Source of the DNA: Aurantiochytrium sp. KH105
Lineage: Eukaryota > Sar > Bigyra > Thraustochytrida > Thraustochytriidae
Assembly: GCA_003116975.1 (NCBI GenBank)
Contig: BGKB01000072.1
Span: 251,047 to 315,046, forward strand
Length of the DNA stretch: 64,000 bases
Direction of reading: 5' to 3'
The stretch's first letter is position 1, and the number at the start of each line of letters is the position of its first letter. The notes under the pieces were generated by a model. That model ran no database searches, had not been told where the DNA came from, and worked only from the letters and a program-made list of their open reading frames with translations. A program made the position numbers and the translations under genes. Positions 47,175-56,250 of this stretch are shown here, in pieces.

Positions 47175-47759
47175 TCACAAGCCTGGCGCCACAACCATGG
47201 GCGCAGCCACCTGATCGCGAACTTCCTTGCCATGCAGCAGTTCCACAATCTGCAGAGCGAATTCGATCGCAGTGCCTGGCCCTCGCGAAGTGATGACCTT
47301 TTCGTCATCTGTGACAACGACGCGGGTTTCGGAGCATCCGTCCTTGGCGACGCCCTGAAGCTTTTCCGCAAATCCAGGATGGCAAGTGGCAGGTTTGTTG
47401 TCAAGCAGACCAAGCGGTGCAAGCACGACGGCCGGGGCCGCACAGATGGCTCCAATAATTGCGCCGCGCGCGGCCTGTGCCTTGAGCATGCCCTGCAGCG
47501 TTTCGCTCGCGGCGAGGTTCGTTGCGCCCGGCATCCCGCCGGGGCAAACAATAATATCAAACTCTTTGTCCTGGACTTCTTCGATGCGGGCGTCGGCCTC
47601 CACGCGGACGCCTCGCGAACATGTCACCGTCTTGCCTTCCTGACACACCGCCGCGAGCGTCACCTGGGTCTTGGCCCTGCGCAGAATATCCACAGGCGCT
47701 AGGGTCTCAATCTCCTCGCTCCCATCGGCCACCAGGACCAAAGCCGACTTCTCCGCCAT
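47175..47759 (-). CDS. DJ-1/PARK7-family protein
   Basis: 194 residues, the usual length. The catalytic cysteine is in GAICAAPAVV at position 106, the same number as human DJ-1. The N-terminal acidic residue is in ADGSEEIET (Glu15/16), and there is a VCPGGMPGATNL loop. The C-terminus keeps VVTDDEKVITSRGPGTAIEFAL. DJ-1 proteins act as redox sensors and have glyoxalase or deglycase activity against methylglyoxal adducts, in the cytosol or mitochondria. No transit peptide is seen. It is head to head with the tRNA 2'-phosphotransferase gene. Confidence 0.93.
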   Translation of the reverse strand: MAEKSALVLVADGSEEIETLAPVDILRRAKTQVTLAAVCQEGKTVTCSRGVRVEADARIEEVQDKEFDIIVCPGGMPGATNLAASETLQGMLKAQAARGAIIGAICAAPAVVLAPLGLLDNKPATCHPGFAEKLQGVAKDGCSETRVVVTDDEKVITSRGPGTAIEFALQIVELLHGKEVRDQVAAPMVVAPGL

Positions 47760-48237
47760 CTTCCTTCGCTGCGAAGACCTCGCTGCCGCCTTCTCGCGCC
47801 GCCGAACGTGCGTACGCGCAAAGGCTTCACAGTATCCGGTCTGCAGCTGCCCGCTCGACGCTGTGCAAGTCCGCCTCGCACTGCCTGCCGAGTATCTTTG
47901 TTGGTACCTCGATGGGCGAAGGCGAGGTCAGGTAGTTGCCCTAGAACGTGCCGGGCTCGTGCGGCGAGCCGTCCGTGCGCAGCGTGCTTTCATTATGCTG
48001 CGCTGCCGGTACGCGCAGAGCCGCAAAGCCGCAAAGCCGCAAAGCCGCAAAGCCGCAAAGCCGCAAAGCCGCAAAGCCGCAAAGCCGCAAAGCCGCAAAG
48101 CCGCAAAGCCGCAAAGCCGCAAAGCCGCAAAGCCGCAAAGCCGCGCCGACGGAAGGGAGCGAGAGGCGCGGAGGAGGAGGAGAAGAGTCTGCTTGGCCGC
48201 TTGGTCGCTTGCTTGCTTTGCTCGAAGGCGAGAGATC
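47760..48237. promoter_or_regulatory. Shared spacer with an 8-bp minisatellite
   Basis: 478 bp between the DJ-1 and tRNA 2'-phosphotransferase start codons, including the AGCCGCAA array at 48019-48144. The open frames across it produce only repeat peptides (QSRKAAKP), so they are not genes. Confidence 0.6.
48019..48144. repeat. (AGCCGCAA)15 tandem array
   Basis: Fifteen perfect 8-bp units (48019-48138) plus a partial one. The array lies about 95 bp upstream of the tRNA 2'-phosphotransferase ATG. Perfect identity means recent expansion or slippage. Confidence 0.95.
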
Positions 48238-49659
48238 ATGGCGGACGCGGAGGAGAAGCAGCGCAAGGCGCGGCTGGGCAAGGCGTCGAGGTTCATGACC
48301 AAGGTGCTCCGGCACCGCGCGACGGAGCTCGGGTTGACGCTGCGCGAAGATGGATTCGTGAGGCTCGAGGACCTCACGAAGCTGCAGCCGTTGAAGAGCC
48401 TAGAGCTCGCAGATGTGCAGGAGATTGTCAGGACGGACAACAAGCAGCGATTTTCGTTGCAGCAAGAGGCCGATCAAGAGTGGTGGATTCGCGCGAACCA
48501 AGGCCACTCGATCAAGTCTGTAGAGACGGAGGCCCTCTTGGAAAAGGTTGATCTCTCCTTGCTTCCACAGTGTATTCACGGAACGTATCTTCGCCACTGG
48601 CCTGCAATCCAACGCCAGGGCCTCCGCCGGATGGGCCGAAATCATGTTCATTTTGCCTCGGGACTTCCTGGTCAGGATGGAGTGCTCAGTGGCTTTCGCG
48701 GCTCCGCAGAGGTGCTCATCTTCCTCGATACCGCGCGCGCACATGATGCGGGCTTGGAAATGTTCCGATCAAGCAATGGCGTCCTACTCACCCCTGGTCT
48801 GGGCGATACAGGAGCCATTCCAACGGAGCTTTTCCTCAGAGTCGAGGAGCGGCGCTCTCACAGGGTTCTCTGGCCCGCACCCGATGGGGCTACCACCGAA
48901 CCTGCAAACAAGATGGAAATGAATGAACGAAGTGCTGATCGTGATAGTGAAGCTGCGAACGCAAGTAAACACTCTCGCAGCGCGCCAACGCCGCCTTCGA
49001 AAGCCAAGGCGCATAACAAGAAGCTCTCGCATATGTTGAGTCGTGTGCTGCGGCACTCGGCCGTTCAAGAGGGTCTCGAAGTGCGCGAAGATGGATTTGT
49101 GCGTCTGGCTGAGCTACAGGGCAAGCTCAAGCGCTTCAAGGGAATCTCGTTTTCGGACATTGAGGCTGTCGTACGAGACAACGACAAGAAGCGGTTCACG
49201 TTGCGCCAGGATACGGACGGAAGCTGGCTGATTCGTGCGAATCAGGGACACTCCATGTCAGTTGTCAAAGAGACAAGTTTGTTGTGTCCACTCGATCCAG
49301 CAAGCATTGAGACGTGCTTGCACGGAACAAATGCTTCTGCCTGGGCTCAGATTCAGGACAAGGGTTTGTCGCGAATGAAACGGAATCACATTCACTTTGC
49401 TCGCGGACTCCCGTCCTCGGAGACTGGCGTGATCAGCGGGATGCGCAAGTCCTGTGACGTACTCGTGTATGTAGACGCTGCTGCTGCAGCTGCCGAGGCA
49501 GGCATCAAATTTTTCGAATCAGACAACGGGGTCATTCTTAGCCCCGGCGACGCACAGGGCATGATCGCTCCTCGATTTTTCACCAAGGTTACGGACCGAA
49601 TGGGCCTGGCTCTCGCTGCAAAGAGTGAGTCTTCTTTATCAGCTTCTACTTCTTCATGA
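48238..49659 (+). CDS. tRNA 2'-phosphotransferase with two tandem Tpt1/KptA domains
   Basis: 473 residues. Tpt1 removes the 2'-phosphate left at the splice junction by fungal/plant-type tRNA ligation, using NAD+ and releasing ADP-ribose cyclic phosphate. Two full domains are present. Domain 1 (about 15-225) has VLRHRATELGL, REDGFVRLEDL, WWIRANQGHS, HGTY, RMGRNHVHFASG. Domain 2 (about 258-455) has VLRHSAVQEGL, REDGFVRLAEL, WLIRANQGHS, HGTNA, RMKRNHIHFARG. Both keep the Arg/His catalytic set, so both could be active. A Ser/Ala-rich linker with KAKAHNKK joins them. The family is usually single-domain (about 200-250 residues). I chose the ATG at 48238, since upstream frame is the 8-bp repeat. Confidence 0.93.
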   Translation: MADAEEKQRKARLGKASRFMTKVLRHRATELGLTLREDGFVRLEDLTKLQPLKSLELADVQEIVRTDNKQRFSLQQEADQEWWIRANQGHSIKSVETEALLEKVDLSLLPQCIHGTYLRHWPAIQRQGLRRMGRNHVHFASGLPGQDGVLSGFRGSAEVLIFLDTARAHDAGLEMFRSSNGVLLTPGLGDTGAIPTELFLRVEERRSHRVLWPAPDGATTEPANKMEMNERSADRDSEAANASKHSRSAPTPPSKAKAHNKKLSHMLSRVLRHSAVQEGLEVREDGFVRLAELQGKLKRFKGISFSDIEAVVRDNDKKRFTLRQDTDGSWLIRANQGHSMSVVKETSLLCPLDPASIETCLHGTNASAWAQIQDKGLSRMKRNHIHFARGLPSSETGVISGMRKSCDVLVYVDAAAAAAEAGIKFFESDNGVILSPGDAQGMIAPRFFTKVTDRMGLALAAKSESSLSASTSS

Positions 49660-49743
49660 TGATATGATGATGATGATGATGATGAGTGTCTGGACAATAC
49701 CCTTTTACTAATCGCAGCAACGCTCTTCGAGATCTCAAGTCGA

Positions 49744-49749
49744 AATAAA
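49744..49749 (+). terminator. AATAAA polyadenylation signal, tRNA 2'-phosphotransferase gene
   Basis: AATAAA lies 85 nt after the stop codon in AT-rich DNA. A GAT trinucleotide run (about 49658-49685) precedes it. Confidence 0.4.
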
Positions 49750-49930
49750 ATTCACATTTCTCGCTGTTAATTTTGTTGTTGTCCTTGTTCAAAAATTTAA
49801 AGAAGAAAACAGCCGTCGGCTTGATACTGAGGAGCAACGTGAAGCATAAGACTAATAAACGAACAAACAAATGCGCATGTGATATTATCTTCGCGTCGGT
49901 CTCACTCAACTAACATATATGAAAGCTTAC

Positions 49931-52900
49931 TTACAGCTTCTCGGCCGGGACGTAGGTGTCATCGATGCTGGCCACAAGAGCGGCAGCGCCATCGGAAAGG
50001 CGCGCGTTGCGCAGAATCTCGAGACGGCGCAAGAAGCACGCGCCACGAAGGATCTGCTTGTTGATCTGGACGACGCACGGGTACTCGTTGGCGACGGCCG
50101 GATCGAGGTAAGTTCCCTTGATGAAATCGTTGAAGGAACCAATGGCAGGACCGCACCAGACCTGGTAGTCCATGACGCGATCGGAAGCTCCAGTGTTGGC
50201 CCAGCGGCTCGCCAGGCTCAGGTACCAGCGGAAGCAGAGCGACATTTTGAGCTTGGGGTCGCGCTCGGCACGCTGGATCTTCTCCGGGTTGTGAAGACGG
50301 TTAATGTAAAAGTTCTTGGTCTCCTCCCAGACCTCTTCGAGCGCACGGCTGAAGATGCGCTTCTCGACGCGCGCAAGCTCTGCGGGGGGCATGGACTCGA
50401 ACGAATCGTACTTGCAAAAGAGCTCGTAGAGCTTGTTGGCGCGCGAGGGGAACATGGTTCCCTTCTTGAGGACCTGGAGCTTGACGCCTTCCTCGAACAT
50501 GTCGGCGGCCGGGGCCATGCAGACATCCGAGTAAGTGGCCTGCGCGAGCTGCTTGCGCACATTGTCGCAGGTGCCCGACTGCTTGGCGACCTGGTTCACA
50601 GTGCCGGTAACAATAAAGGAGGCACCCATGTTGAAGGTGGCCAGCGCAGCCTGGGGGCACCCGATGCCACCGCCGGCGCCCACACGGACGCGAAGGTTGG
50701 CCGGGTAGCCGCACTCGCGGTGAAGGCGGTCACGAAGGTTGATAATGAGGGGCAGAATGACGTGGATGGGGCGGTTGTCGGTGTGGCCACCCGAGTCAGC
50801 CTCGACCGCAATGTCGTCAGCGACGGGAACACGGCGGGCGAGCTCGGCCTGCTCCTGGTTGATCTCACCGGAAGCAATGAGCTTCTGAAGAAGGTGCTCG
50901 GGCGCAGGACGCATGAACATCTCGGCGAGCTCGGTGCGCGAGACCTTGCCGATGATACGGTTGCGAATGTTGACCGAGCCGTCGGCGTTGCGCGTGAGGC
51001 CGGCCGCACGGTACCGCACGACCTGCGGGGTGAGCGTCATAAAGGCCGAGGCCTCGACAAAGGTGACGCCCTTCTCGAGGAAGAGATCGACGTTGCCCTT
51101 TTCGAGGTTGCTGTCAAAGGGGGAATGGATAAGGTTGACAGCGTACGGGCCATTGGGCAGGGCGGCCTGAATCTTTTCGATGGACTCACGCACAACCTGC
51201 ATGGGAAGCCCGCCCGCGCCAAAGGACGCAAGGATGCCCTGACGGCCGGCGGCAATGACGAGATCAGCAGAGGCAATGCCCTTGGCCATGGCGCCAGTGT
51301 ACAGAGGCGCCGAAACACCGTACGTTTTCATGAAGGCGCGGCTGCCGAGATCCGCAATGTTGCAGGGCGGCACAATGACCGAGGCGTCGTTAGGCGCAGT
51401 CTCAACAAGGTCGCCAGAGGCACTGGCGGAGCTCAGCGCAAGTATGCTGTCGAGATCGAGCAGGGCACTGCGAAGTGCGTCAGCCGAAGCAACAGCCTTG
51501 GTCTCCGCGGCGGGAGCAGCCTTCTTTTGCACGGGGGCCGAAGGAGCAGGCGACGGAGAAGAAGAAGAAGAAGACGGCGCGTTGTCCTTGTTGAGGATCG
51601 GGTCACGGGTCTCATCCTGCTCGTCAATGTTGAGACGCGCGTGGAACTTGGGAGCGACAGGCTTCATGGTGCGGCTCGAGATGGCAGCCTCAATGGCAGG
51701 GTCCGCAGGCGGGAAGCTGGCAAGATCGGCCGAGGAGATGGGGTCCGCCTTGCTGTTGAAGCGACCGTTGAGCTGAATCTTGCGCACAAACTTGTTCTTC
51801 TTGGGCTTTTCACCCTTGCAGAGCGCAGCGTAGCAAGCTTCAGCCTCCGCCACAAGCTTGGAGTGGTACAGCGGCGAGATCGTGACGCCAGGAACAAGAT
51901 GGGCCTTGAGCGAAGCCACAAGCTTGACGATGGTCGTCCAAGCATCCTCGTTCTGCTTATCGATGGCGCCAGCAAGGTGGTTGCGCTGGGGACCAAGCGT
52001 GGTGCGCACTGCGGTGCTACGGTGGTTGTTGGGCCCAACCTCGACGAAAACGTCGTAGTTTTGCTTGTAAATGGTCTCAACGATTTGGGGAAAGTTAGCC
52101 TGCTTCTCGTAGAGCTGGCCGGCGTACTCGCCAAAGGAGGAAGGAGCCCATTCGTCCTTGCCGCCCGTGGCGCGTGGCACAAGGCGCTTCTGGTTGATTG
52201 TGGTCCAGAGGTCAAGGCCGTCGACAACGGGAAACTCAAGGTTGGCATGAATCTTGGCGATCTCCTTGGTGTAAGGTCCCACCTCGGGGCAGTGGCCGCA
52301 CATGCCCTGGGTCACGGGAAGCGCAGGAATGTTGCCACCGAGACGCGCGATCGCAGCCTTGCAGGCGTCGGGCTTGCCGCTAATGAGGGCGGTGTTGGCG
52401 TCATTGATGATGGTGAGGCGCACGTACTTGCTGTCCGGGGCGATGGCCGCCTCGATATCCTGCTTGGTGCCGCGCACAATGTAGCCTTGCCAGAATTCGT
52501 CCTTGGGGACACTCTGCGGAATGCCCCAGGCCTCGCGCAGCGCATTAAACTCAACGGCCAGAGCCTTGTTCCACACGTCGGACTCGCGAAGATCCTTGGT
52601 GAGCTGGTCGGAGATGAGACCGTTCTTCTTGGAAAAGGCGAAGATCATGGAAATCTCGCCAAGACTGAGGCCAAAGGCGGCCTTGGGCGTGATGTTGAGA
52701 ACGTCGCGCGCCAGATTGGTAAAGGCAATCGAGGTGAGGATTCCAAGACGGAACATTTCAATCATGTTGCGATCAAACTCTTGCTGCTGGCTCTCGAGCT
52801 CCGACTTGAAGCTGGCGCGCGGCATGACCCAGCGGTCGCTTTCGGCCCAGAGACGGTTCGTCTTTTCGTTAATGACCTCGTGGAGTTCGGGCCAAATGCG

Positions 52901-55900
52901 GTGAATGTCCTGGGTGATGCCGTAGTAAGGGCTGCGGCCTTCGCCGTACATGAAGGCGACGCGGTCGCTGGCGAGCGGCTCGGGCGCGTAGCGGCTGCCA
53001 GCAGGGGAGCTCCAGTCGCGGCGCATCTTGAGGCAGCGCGGGATACCCTTGGCCGCGAGCTCGACCTCGCGCTGGAGCTTGGAGGGCGTGGAGACGAGGC
53101 TGAGAGCGAGGGGCTTTTGCGAGCCTGAAGAAGCGGCATCCTGGGCAAGGGTCTCGCCGAGGAGCTCGAGGAAGATGCGGCGGGCCTGCGCCTTGAGCTC
53201 GGACTCGCGCGGAGCGGCGCCCGTGGGCTGCAAGAAGCGCTCGCGGATCTTGTCGAGGCGACCAAGGATCTCCTCGTGGGAGTCGGCGCGCAGCACAATG
53301 AGCTTGGGCGCCTCCTCGTCGAGCGAGATGCGGTTCTCGCGCTCGTAGTGGCCCTCGGCATCGGAAAGGAGCACCGAATAGCACGAGCGCGTCTCGGAGA
53401 CGCCCGAGACGGCCGCATAGCGACGCTCGCCAGGGTTCTTGAGCCAAGCGCGCGAGGTCTGGCACGCAAAGAGGGTGCTGTCCCAGGGCGCCTCAGGTGC
53501 GGGTTCATCCCAGGCGTCGCCGTTGCTGGGCAGGTAGCGGTTGTAGATGCAAAGTGCAGCCTTGATGAGGCTGGCAGCACCAGAGGCATAACCGGTGTCA
53601 CCGACGGTGGCCTTGACGCTGCCCGTGGCGACGTTGCGCGGGAGCTTGTCATCGTCGCGAAGGATCGTCTGAAGGCCGCCGATTTCCTCCTCGGCAGTGA
53701 GCTCCTTGGGCAGGACGGACGGGTCCTTGAGGTGGCGGGCGGAGTCGGCGCTGAGCTCGAGCATCTCGATATCGCCCGGCTTGACGCGCGCCTGGTCGAG
53801 GGCCTCGCGCAAGCAGGCGCTAGGGACGTTGCCAGGGACGATGGCATCCATGCAAGCGTAGATACGGTCGTCCTTGGTGCAGCTGGTCTCACGCTTGAGC
53901 ACAAAGGCACCGCAGCCCTCGCCGACAAAGTAGCCATCGGCGGCGGCGTCAAAGCTGGCGCGCGGGGTCTCCGAGGTGGACACCTTGAAGCGGCGAGACT
54001 TGACGTAGAGGTTCTCGGCACTACCGCAGAGATCGACACCCGCGATGACGACGCCATCGACCTCGCCGGTCTCGAGGAGGTACTTGCCGAGCTCGGCGCA
54101 GCGGTAGACGGAGTTGTTGCCCTCAGTGATCGTGAAGGAAGGGCCCGTGAAGCCCCACTGCGACGAGACGCGCGTGGCGACGAGGTTACCAATGTACGAG
54201 GTGTACGAGGTGGATGTGCCGCAGTCATTAATGTACTGCATCATGTCATTGAGCTTCTTGGAGGCTTCAGGGCGGACGCGCTCCTTGAGCGCGACGCGAG
54301 CACGGTGACGGTAGAGCTCGAGGTCGGTGCCGAGGCCGACAAAGACGGCGACATTGCCACCCTTTTTCATTCCCGAGTCGAGGATGGCGCGGTCAATGGT
54401 GGTGACGGCCAGAAGCTGCTGAGGGAGGAGCATGTCCTCAGGGGTCATGGGCGTGCGGAGGCGCTGGAAGTCGACCTCAACATCCTCAATGTAGCAGCCG
54501 TGTGGGGTGTCCTTGACGCCACAGAGGTCAAGAAAGTCCTTGTCCTTGCCGAGAAAGCGCCAGCGCTTTTCTGGGAGCGGGATGGCACCATGAGCGCCGG
54601 TGTAAATGGCACGCTCGAAGGCGTCGAGTCCCTTGAGAGCGCCAAAGGTGGCGTCCATGCCAGTAATGGCGATGCGCATGTTGCTCTCACCGCCGCAGCG
54701 GGCCGAGAGCGCAGAGATGGAGTCGTGGCCCGTGCAGGCGGCGTTGGAGGGGTCGTGCTCCTCAAAGACGGCGTGGGCGTTGGTGCCACCAAAGCCAAAG
54801 GCCGAGAGACCGGCGCGCTTGGGCTCGCCGTTGGTCTCTGGCCATGGGATGGCCTCACCGGAGACGACAAGAGGGTCCATCTTGGTCTCGTCATCGATAC
54901 CCGGGGTGGGCGGGATGATGCCATGCTTCATGGAGAGGAGGACCTTGCACATACCAGCAAAGCCGGCTGCGACGAGGGTGTGTCCAAAGTTGCCCTTTGT
55001 GGTGCCGAAACGGGGGACCTTGCCTTCAAAGCAGGCCTTGACGGCGTCGATTTCCACACGATCACCCTGGGGCGTGCCGGTGGCGTGGCACTCGACGTAC
55101 TGAATCTTGTGCGGGTGCACGTTGATGCGCGTGTAGGTATCCATGAGGCACTTTTTCTCGCTGGGGAGAAGGGGCTTGAGCGGCAGACCTGTACCGGAGT
55201 TGCTGACATTGGCGCCGAGAAGGGTGCCGTAGATGTGGTCGCCGTCGCGGATGGCATCGTCGAGACGCTTGAGGACCATGATGGAGCCGCCCTCACCCGG
55301 GGTGAGGCCCTGGCTGTCCTTGTGCAGCGGCATGGACACGTTCTGGCCCGTGCCGACGGGCATGGCCTGGAAGGTGGAAAAGCCCGAAAGGATGAAGAAG
55401 GGCTCCGGCAGGCAGGTGGCACCGCAGAGCATGACGTCGGCGGCGCCGGAGACGAGATGATCCTGCGCGAGGCGGAGCACGTAGAGCGCCGTGGCGCATG
55501 CTGCGTCGACCGAGTAGTGAAGGGCGCCGAGGTTGAGTTCTTCGGCGACGAAGGAGGCCGGGTCCATGAAGATGCGGCGGTCACCGGCCTCGGGTTTGTT
55601 GGACTGCTCGCGTTCGGACCAGTGGGAGGCGTCCTTGAAGACGCGGGCTCCGAGCTTTTTCTCGACATGGTTTTGGTACACGTTGAGGAGTTCACCCTGG
55701 AGGTTGTCCATGGGGAACGAGAGGCAGCCGCTGACGATGCCGCAGCGTGTCGAGTCTTTGACGGATGTCTCTGCGAGTGCCTGCTTGGCGAGGTTGAGGA
55801 GGAGTTCGTGCTCGTTGTCGATCTCGTTCTCGTCAAGGGTGCCGTACGATTCGTTGCAAAAGGTGTCGGCATACTTGCTGCGCTCTGCTTTGTAGTGCTC

Positions 55901-56083
55901 GGCGCGGTAGTTGGAGCCGAGTCGTTTGTCGCTGATCACCTTGGACTCGACCTTGCCGTTCATGAGCACCTCCCAGAACTCGTCCTTCGTTTTGCACCCG
56001 GCGTACTGGACGGCCATGCCGACGACGGCGATGCGCTTTTCATCGTGCATCTCATGCGCGGCGCTCACATTCCGAGCGGCCAT
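49931..56083 (-). CDS. PUFA synthase subunit B (KS-CLF-AT-ER)
   Basis: A 2050-residue multidomain protein, the second subunit of the anaerobic PUFA synthase (polyketide-like). The ketosynthase is at about 15-450 with active Cys196 in SVDAACATALY. A chain-length factor follows (about 465-900); its active site is replaced (FTITEGNNSVYRC). The acyltransferase domain has nucleophile Ser1140 in AAFGLSLGEISM. An Ala/Ser/Pro-rich linker sits near 1475-1500, and an FMN-type enoyl reductase at about 1550-2050 contains VGAGGGIGCPQAALATF. The start MAARNVSAAHEMHDE is the published type start as I remember it. The 16 S/Q/E-rich residues possible in frame upstream are excluded. Together with subunits A and C it makes DHA and DPA in thraustochytrids. 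Confidence 0.96.
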   Translation of the reverse strand: MAARNVSAAHEMHDEKRIAVVGMAVQYAGCKTKDEFWEVLMNGKVESKVISDKRLGSNYRAEHYKAERSKYADTFCNESYGTLDENEIDNEHELLLNLAKQALAETSVKDSTRCGIVSGCLSFPMDNLQGELLNVYQNHVEKKLGARVFKDASHWSEREQSNKPEAGDRRIFMDPASFVAEELNLGALHYSVDAACATALYVLRLAQDHLVSGAADVMLCGATCLPEPFFILSGFSTFQAMPVGTGQNVSMPLHKDSQGLTPGEGGSIMVLKRLDDAIRDGDHIYGTLLGANVSNSGTGLPLKPLLPSEKKCLMDTYTRINVHPHKIQYVECHATGTPQGDRVEIDAVKACFEGKVPRFGTTKGNFGHTLVAAGFAGMCKVLLSMKHGIIPPTPGIDDETKMDPLVVSGEAIPWPETNGEPKRAGLSAFGFGGTNAHAVFEEHDPSNAACTGHDSISALSARCGGESNMRIAITGMDATFGALKGLDAFERAIYTGAHGAIPLPEKRWRFLGKDKDFLDLCGVKDTPHGCYIEDVEVDFQRLRTPMTPEDMLLPQQLLAVTTIDRAILDSGMKKGGNVAVFVGLGTDLELYRHRARVALKERVRPEASKKLNDMMQYINDCGTSTSYTSYIGNLVATRVSSQWGFTGPSFTITEGNNSVYRCAELGKYLLETGEVDGVVIAGVDLCGSAENLYVKSRRFKVSTSETPRASFDAAADGYFVGEGCGAFVLKRETSCTKDDRIYACMDAIVPGNVPSACLREALDQARVKPGDIEMLELSADSARHLKDPSVLPKELTAEEEIGGLQTILRDDDKLPRNVATGSVKATVGDTGYASGAASLIKAALCIYNRYLPSNGDAWDEPAPEAPWDSTLFACQTSRAWLKNPGERRYAAVSGVSETRSCYSVLLSDAEGHYERENRISLDEEAPKLIVLRADSHEEILGRLDKIRERFLQPTGAAPRESELKAQARRIFLELLGETLAQDAASSGSQKPLALSLVSTPSKLQREVELAAKGIPRCLKMRRDWSSPAGSRYAPEPLASDRVAFMYGEGRSPYYGITQDIHRIWPELHEVINEKTNRLWAESDRWVMPRASFKSELESQQQEFDRNMIEMFRLGILTSIAFTNLARDVLNITPKAAFGLSLGEISMIFAFSKKNGLISDQLTKDLRESDVWNKALAVEFNALREAWGIPQSVPKDEFWQGYIVRGTKQDIEAAIAPDSKYVRLTIINDANTALISGKPDACKAAIARLGGNIPALPVTQGMCGHCPEVGPYTKEIAKIHANLEFPVVDGLDLWTTINQKRLVPRATGGKDEWAPSSFGEYAGQLYEKQANFPQIVETIYKQNYDVFVEVGPNNHRSTAVRTTLGPQRNHLAGAIDKQNEDAWTTIVKLVASLKAHLVPGVTISPLYHSKLVAEAEACYAALCKGEKPKKNKFVRKIQLNGRFNSKADPISSADLASFPPADPAIEAAISSRTMKPVAPKFHARLNIDEQDETRDPILNKDNAPSSSSSSPSPAPSAPVQKKAAPAAETKAVASADALRSALLDLDSILALSSASASGDLVETAPNDASVIVPPCNIADLGSRAFMKTYGVSAPLYTGAMAKGIASADLVIAAGRQGILASFGAGGLPMQVVRESIEKIQAALPNGPYAVNLIHSPFDSNLEKGNVDLFLEKGVTFVEASAFMTLTPQVVRYRAAGLTRNADGSVNIRNRIIGKVSRTELAEMFMRPAPEHLLQKLIASGEINQEQAELARRVPVADDIAVEADSGGHTDNRPIHVILPLIINLRDRLHRECGYPANLRVRVGAGGGIGCPQAALATFNMGASFIVTGTVNQVAKQSGTCDNVRKQLAQATYSDVCMAPAADMFEEGVKLQVLKKGTMFPSRANKLYELFCKYDSFESMPPAELARVEKRIFSRALEEVWEETKNFYINRLHNPEKIQRAERDPKLKMSLCFRWYLSLASRWANTGASDRVMDYQVWCGPAIGSFNDFIKGTYLDPAVANEYPCVVQINKQILRGACFLRRLEILRNARLSDGAAALVASIDDTYVPAEKL

Positions 56084-56178
56084 TTTGGCTGGCTGCTCTG
56101 CTTGCCTGCCCGTGCGACCGCACCCGTCTCTTCTGAAAATCGAGCTAGACGCTGACACCCGTGTCGTGTCTGTCCTCT

Positions 56179-56179
56179 A

Positions 56180-56214
<35 letters not shown>

Positions 56215-56250
56215 AGCTCGCCGCCGCCGCTGCTGCTGCTGCTGCTGTTG
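56179..56250. repeat. CTCGTG repeat plus GCT tract upstream of subunit B
   Basis: On the minus strand this reads six AGC units, GGCGGCGGCG, AGCTCGAG, then GAGCAC repeats, ending about 95 bp before the subunit B ATG. The AGC tract + AGCTCGAG + GA/GAG-rich order matches that in front of subunit A. Confidence 0.9.

Noticed and set aside
48019-48144. Possible CRISPR-like array
   Set aside because: The units are contiguous 8-bp repeats without spacers, in a eukaryotic genome.
47671-48237. N-terminal extension of the tRNA 2'-phosphotransferase frame
   Set aside because: It crosses the DJ-1 gene start and the 8-bp array. The ATG at 48238 fits the domain start.
49919-53128. 1069-codon ORF on the plus strand
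   Set aside because: It lies entirely antisense to PUFA synthase subunit B. Its composition (Arg, Leu, Gly, Val-rich, with no domain) is the mirror of the strong GC-ending codon bias of the real gene.
52762-54228. 488-codon ORF on the minus strand in another frame of subunit B
   Set aside because: Ser, Arg and Pro-rich out-of-frame reading of the same coding DNA.
53276-56155. 959-codon ORF on the plus strand
   Set aside because: Antisense shadow of the N-terminal half of subunit B, for the same reason.
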